64,000 bases of DNA from Unio delphinus (Eukaryota; Mollusca; Bivalvia; Unionida; Unionidae), in contig JAQISU010001235.1 of the NCBI GenBank assembly GCA_029339505.1, positions 33,951,315 through 34,015,314 of the forward strand, given 5' to 3'. The notes under the pieces were generated by a model that did not search any database, was not told the DNA's origin, and was given only the letters and a program-made list of their open reading frames with translations. Below, in pieces: positions 61,581 through 64,000 of this stretch (within the stretch, counting starts at the first letter, position 1; every line of letters starts with the position of its first letter). The position numbers were made by a program, and so were the translations under genes.

Positions 61581-63399
61581 TTTATGACACAATTCGTATC
61601 AATTATACAAATACTATTTGGAAATGTTGTCATCTGATTTTTTTAAACATTGATTATTCTCTGACCCAGAAAAATCTTCAAAACTTAAAATTCCTCTTTT
61701 CATTACTGTACAATGTATATCAAATCTGACGTCTTATTACTGGATGTTTCAATAACAACAACAATAATGAACTGGAAATAATTTTGATACTGTACAGCAA
61801 CTTAATACATAAATGAAAATAAATATATATTTTAAAGATCTGACTGATGTTATAAGCTTGTTTTTACCAACTTAAAATGTTGAGACTTAATATTACAAAA
61901 AAAAAAAAAAACTTTCCTCAAGCACCTTGCCATTGTTTTTAGCTAGAAATCAAACTGCATCATTACTGTTCCGAATCTAAATTAAATTTAATATTGACCT
62001 TGAGTGTGGACAAATGGACGGAGAGAAGTCCAAGTGGTCACAATATCCAGCTTCTGTCAAGGTAGATTATACAAATAAAACATTAATCTACTTTTATTAA
62101 AACAGAAAATTTAGATAAAATTAGTCAATTTAAATACAATTACAAGGGAGTCAGCATAGAAGATTAGTACCACAGGTCTAATTTACCTTTAAACTGTTTA
62201 TATTAAATGACGAAATAATTTAATAAAAAGTTTTAAAATGTAGCACATGTATGTTTAGGTTTTCAAAGATTCAGATTTCATTACAAATTTACATTGGTCT
62301 CTTCTTTTTTTTTAATTGAATTTTTGTCTAAAGTTTTCTAATAATGATAAGAGCTTAGAAAATTGTGTAAATAGGTTATATTAAAAGCAATCCATACTTG
62401 CCATAAAAGAAACTAACATAAAGACTAGAAAATGTATACTAATATGTATGAAAATATTATACAGTCAAATGATATACTCTACAATATACTAGTATATTTG
62501 ATATCTACTAAAGTACTGACACATTAATATCATGATGATCAAAACTGCCAAAATGTATTTAGATAATCTACTTTGTTTTGTATGAGTGCATATTCAAGAT
62601 AAAATCCCACGGCCACCATAGATGACACAGTAATATTCCTGGGGTCAATTGAAAACAACTAAAATTAAAATGAAAACTCTTGCTGAACATTATTTCAATG
62701 TTTGTTGTTAAAAAAACAAACAACACCATTTTCAGTTTGAATTAAACAGTAGATCCAAGTCATAATCACATTCAACAATACGACATTAAAATCAGTTCAA
62801 TATTGACACCGATGTTACTATTATAATCACTATTGTACTATCAGGAATGTCAGAGACTAATTTGTCATTAAATATAAACAATCAGGAAATAACAAGGTAA
62901 TCTGCTGTAATCTTCTGTTAATGCAATTTTGCAGAAAAATTGTAACACAAATTAACAATATGAAATCTTTATCATGAATGCAACTCCCCTTTCCTTTTAC
63001 CTTTAATTTGAACATTAAATCTCCTTTCTAAGTTTTAACTGTTAACTTTTATCTTGCATGACTGTATGTTTACCTTTTGAGTAATTCTTATTTTTACAAG
63101 TTTTATTTTAACACATTTATACCACAACTTCTCATGGGCACTACACAGCCAATAATGTGTCGCCATGGCATTAATACTTAATCATTATTTTACATTTTAA
63201 GTGACAACTGGAGATAATATCTATTTCTTTATTATTTAATTATTTATTATTAAAATGGTTCTAATATTAACCACTTCAACTTTCAATCTAATCTTTCATT
63301 TTTTAAAAATTTATCCAGAACAATATGCAAACAAAACATGTTGTCTACAGCATGTTCAGAAATTGTTATCATCTTCTTACATTATGACATTCAAATCTT

Positions 63400-63400
<1 letters not shown>
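61581..63400. other. Unique AT-rich sequence, nothing called
   Basis: No exon, repeat family or mobile element could be supported beyond A/T homopolymers. Confidence 0.4.
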
Positions 63401-63467
<67 letters not shown>

Positions 63468-63500
63468 GATGAATGAATGAATGAATGAATGAATGAATGA
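63401..63500. repeat. (AAT)n then (GAAT)n microsatellite
   Basis: About 21 AAT triplets, a short aaaaga interruption, then about 8 copies of gaat. Confidence 0.95.
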
Positions 63501-64000
63501 TTTCACAAACATGTCAGAAGATTAAAATCTGGAATTCATCAATATAATTTAAGTCTATACATGTACTTAAATTGTAGTTTAGAATCCAGGATTCAGACTG
63601 ACCGACCGCCTGTTTAAATCTGGCTCCATACTGACCAATCAAACCTCTCTTGTCCTGACTAAACATAAGACTTGTTGAAATAGGAACCTAAATTTTTCAA
63701 ATAAAATTACTGAATCATGCCACAAGTTCGGCAACATTTGTCTTCAAGACTTGAAAGTTAGGTTGGTCAAGTTTTGTCTGGACTTCTTTCACCCAAAGAG
63801 ATCAATGAACTTTATATCAAATTCCAAGTCCAAACTAATAAAAATATCTTGGAACAGTTTCCACTGGGGATTTTTATTTGCATAATTACTTGCAATGCTA
63901 TGCATTTACCTTTTATTCTGATAAAGAAATTTATAGTAAACAATTACTCTCATTCAACAGATGAAATCAAACATGCAACAGAATGTGTGCAGTTTGCACA
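63501..64000. other. Unique sequence to window end
   Basis: Nothing is supported here. GC is slightly higher around 63590-63660. Confidence 0.4.

Overview
The window looks like intron and intergenic DNA of an animal nuclear genome, most likely a mollusc and probably a bivalve. It is AT-rich (roughly one third GC by eye) and has no operons, ribosome sites or long intact reading frames. It does have spliced-looking exons, a tRNA-derived SINE family, a 5'-truncated LINE tail, DNA-transposon remnants, minisatellites and many microsatellites. The bivalve guess rests on the general style of the SINE and of the 'gaccttgac'-type repeat. It is inference, not a database result.

The best-supported gene runs on the minus strand. 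Four exons were found from their splice sites: 48959-49001, 44096-44154, 19883-20013 and 11698-11790. Their phases chain without conflict (2>0, 0>2, 2>1, 1>1). They join into about 108 residues of a Ser/Thr-rich, Cys-free, probably disordered protein with a basic, nuclear-localisation-like VKRARLDR stretch. The family is not recognised, and both ends of the gene appear to lie outside the exons found. A 32-nt candidate exon at 17549-17580 has the same phases as the 131-nt exon and could replace it. Weaker single-exon candidates are at 6026-6251, 24683-24859, 36720-36860, 50242-50442 and 59712-59807 (minus) and 60030-60066 (plus). None is tied to a named gene.

Layout. 1-5.4 kb: a 22-26 bp minisatellite, AAT arrays, a 40-bp tandem repeat and a SINE whose tRNA-like head is tandemly amplified. 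6-9.4 kb: a coding-like open frame, then a roughly 1.2-kb DNA transposon with a decayed zinc-finger ORF. 11.7-20 kb: two exons of the minus-strand gene, a SINE with clean target-site duplications and a LINE 3' end with an AAT tail. 20-25 kb: mostly intron, with small repeats and a possible secreted-peptide exon. 25.3-27.1 kb: a 37-bp satellite of about 50 copies in variant blocks. 28-36 kb: a 285-bp duplication, short tandem repeats, a pogo-like end and a decayed coding-like segment. 37-47.3 kb: dense SINEs and a dispersed inverted-repeat (MITE-like) family. 48.9-50.5 kb: the upstream-most chained exon and a GC-richer segment. 51-64 kb: simple repeats, a 77-bp dimeric tandem repeat, a 27-bp tandem repeat and two isolated exon candidates.

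Nothing here indicates a CRISPR array, a prokaryotic defence system, rRNA or a functional tRNA gene. Most apparent reading frames over 60 codons are chance or repeat-encoded.
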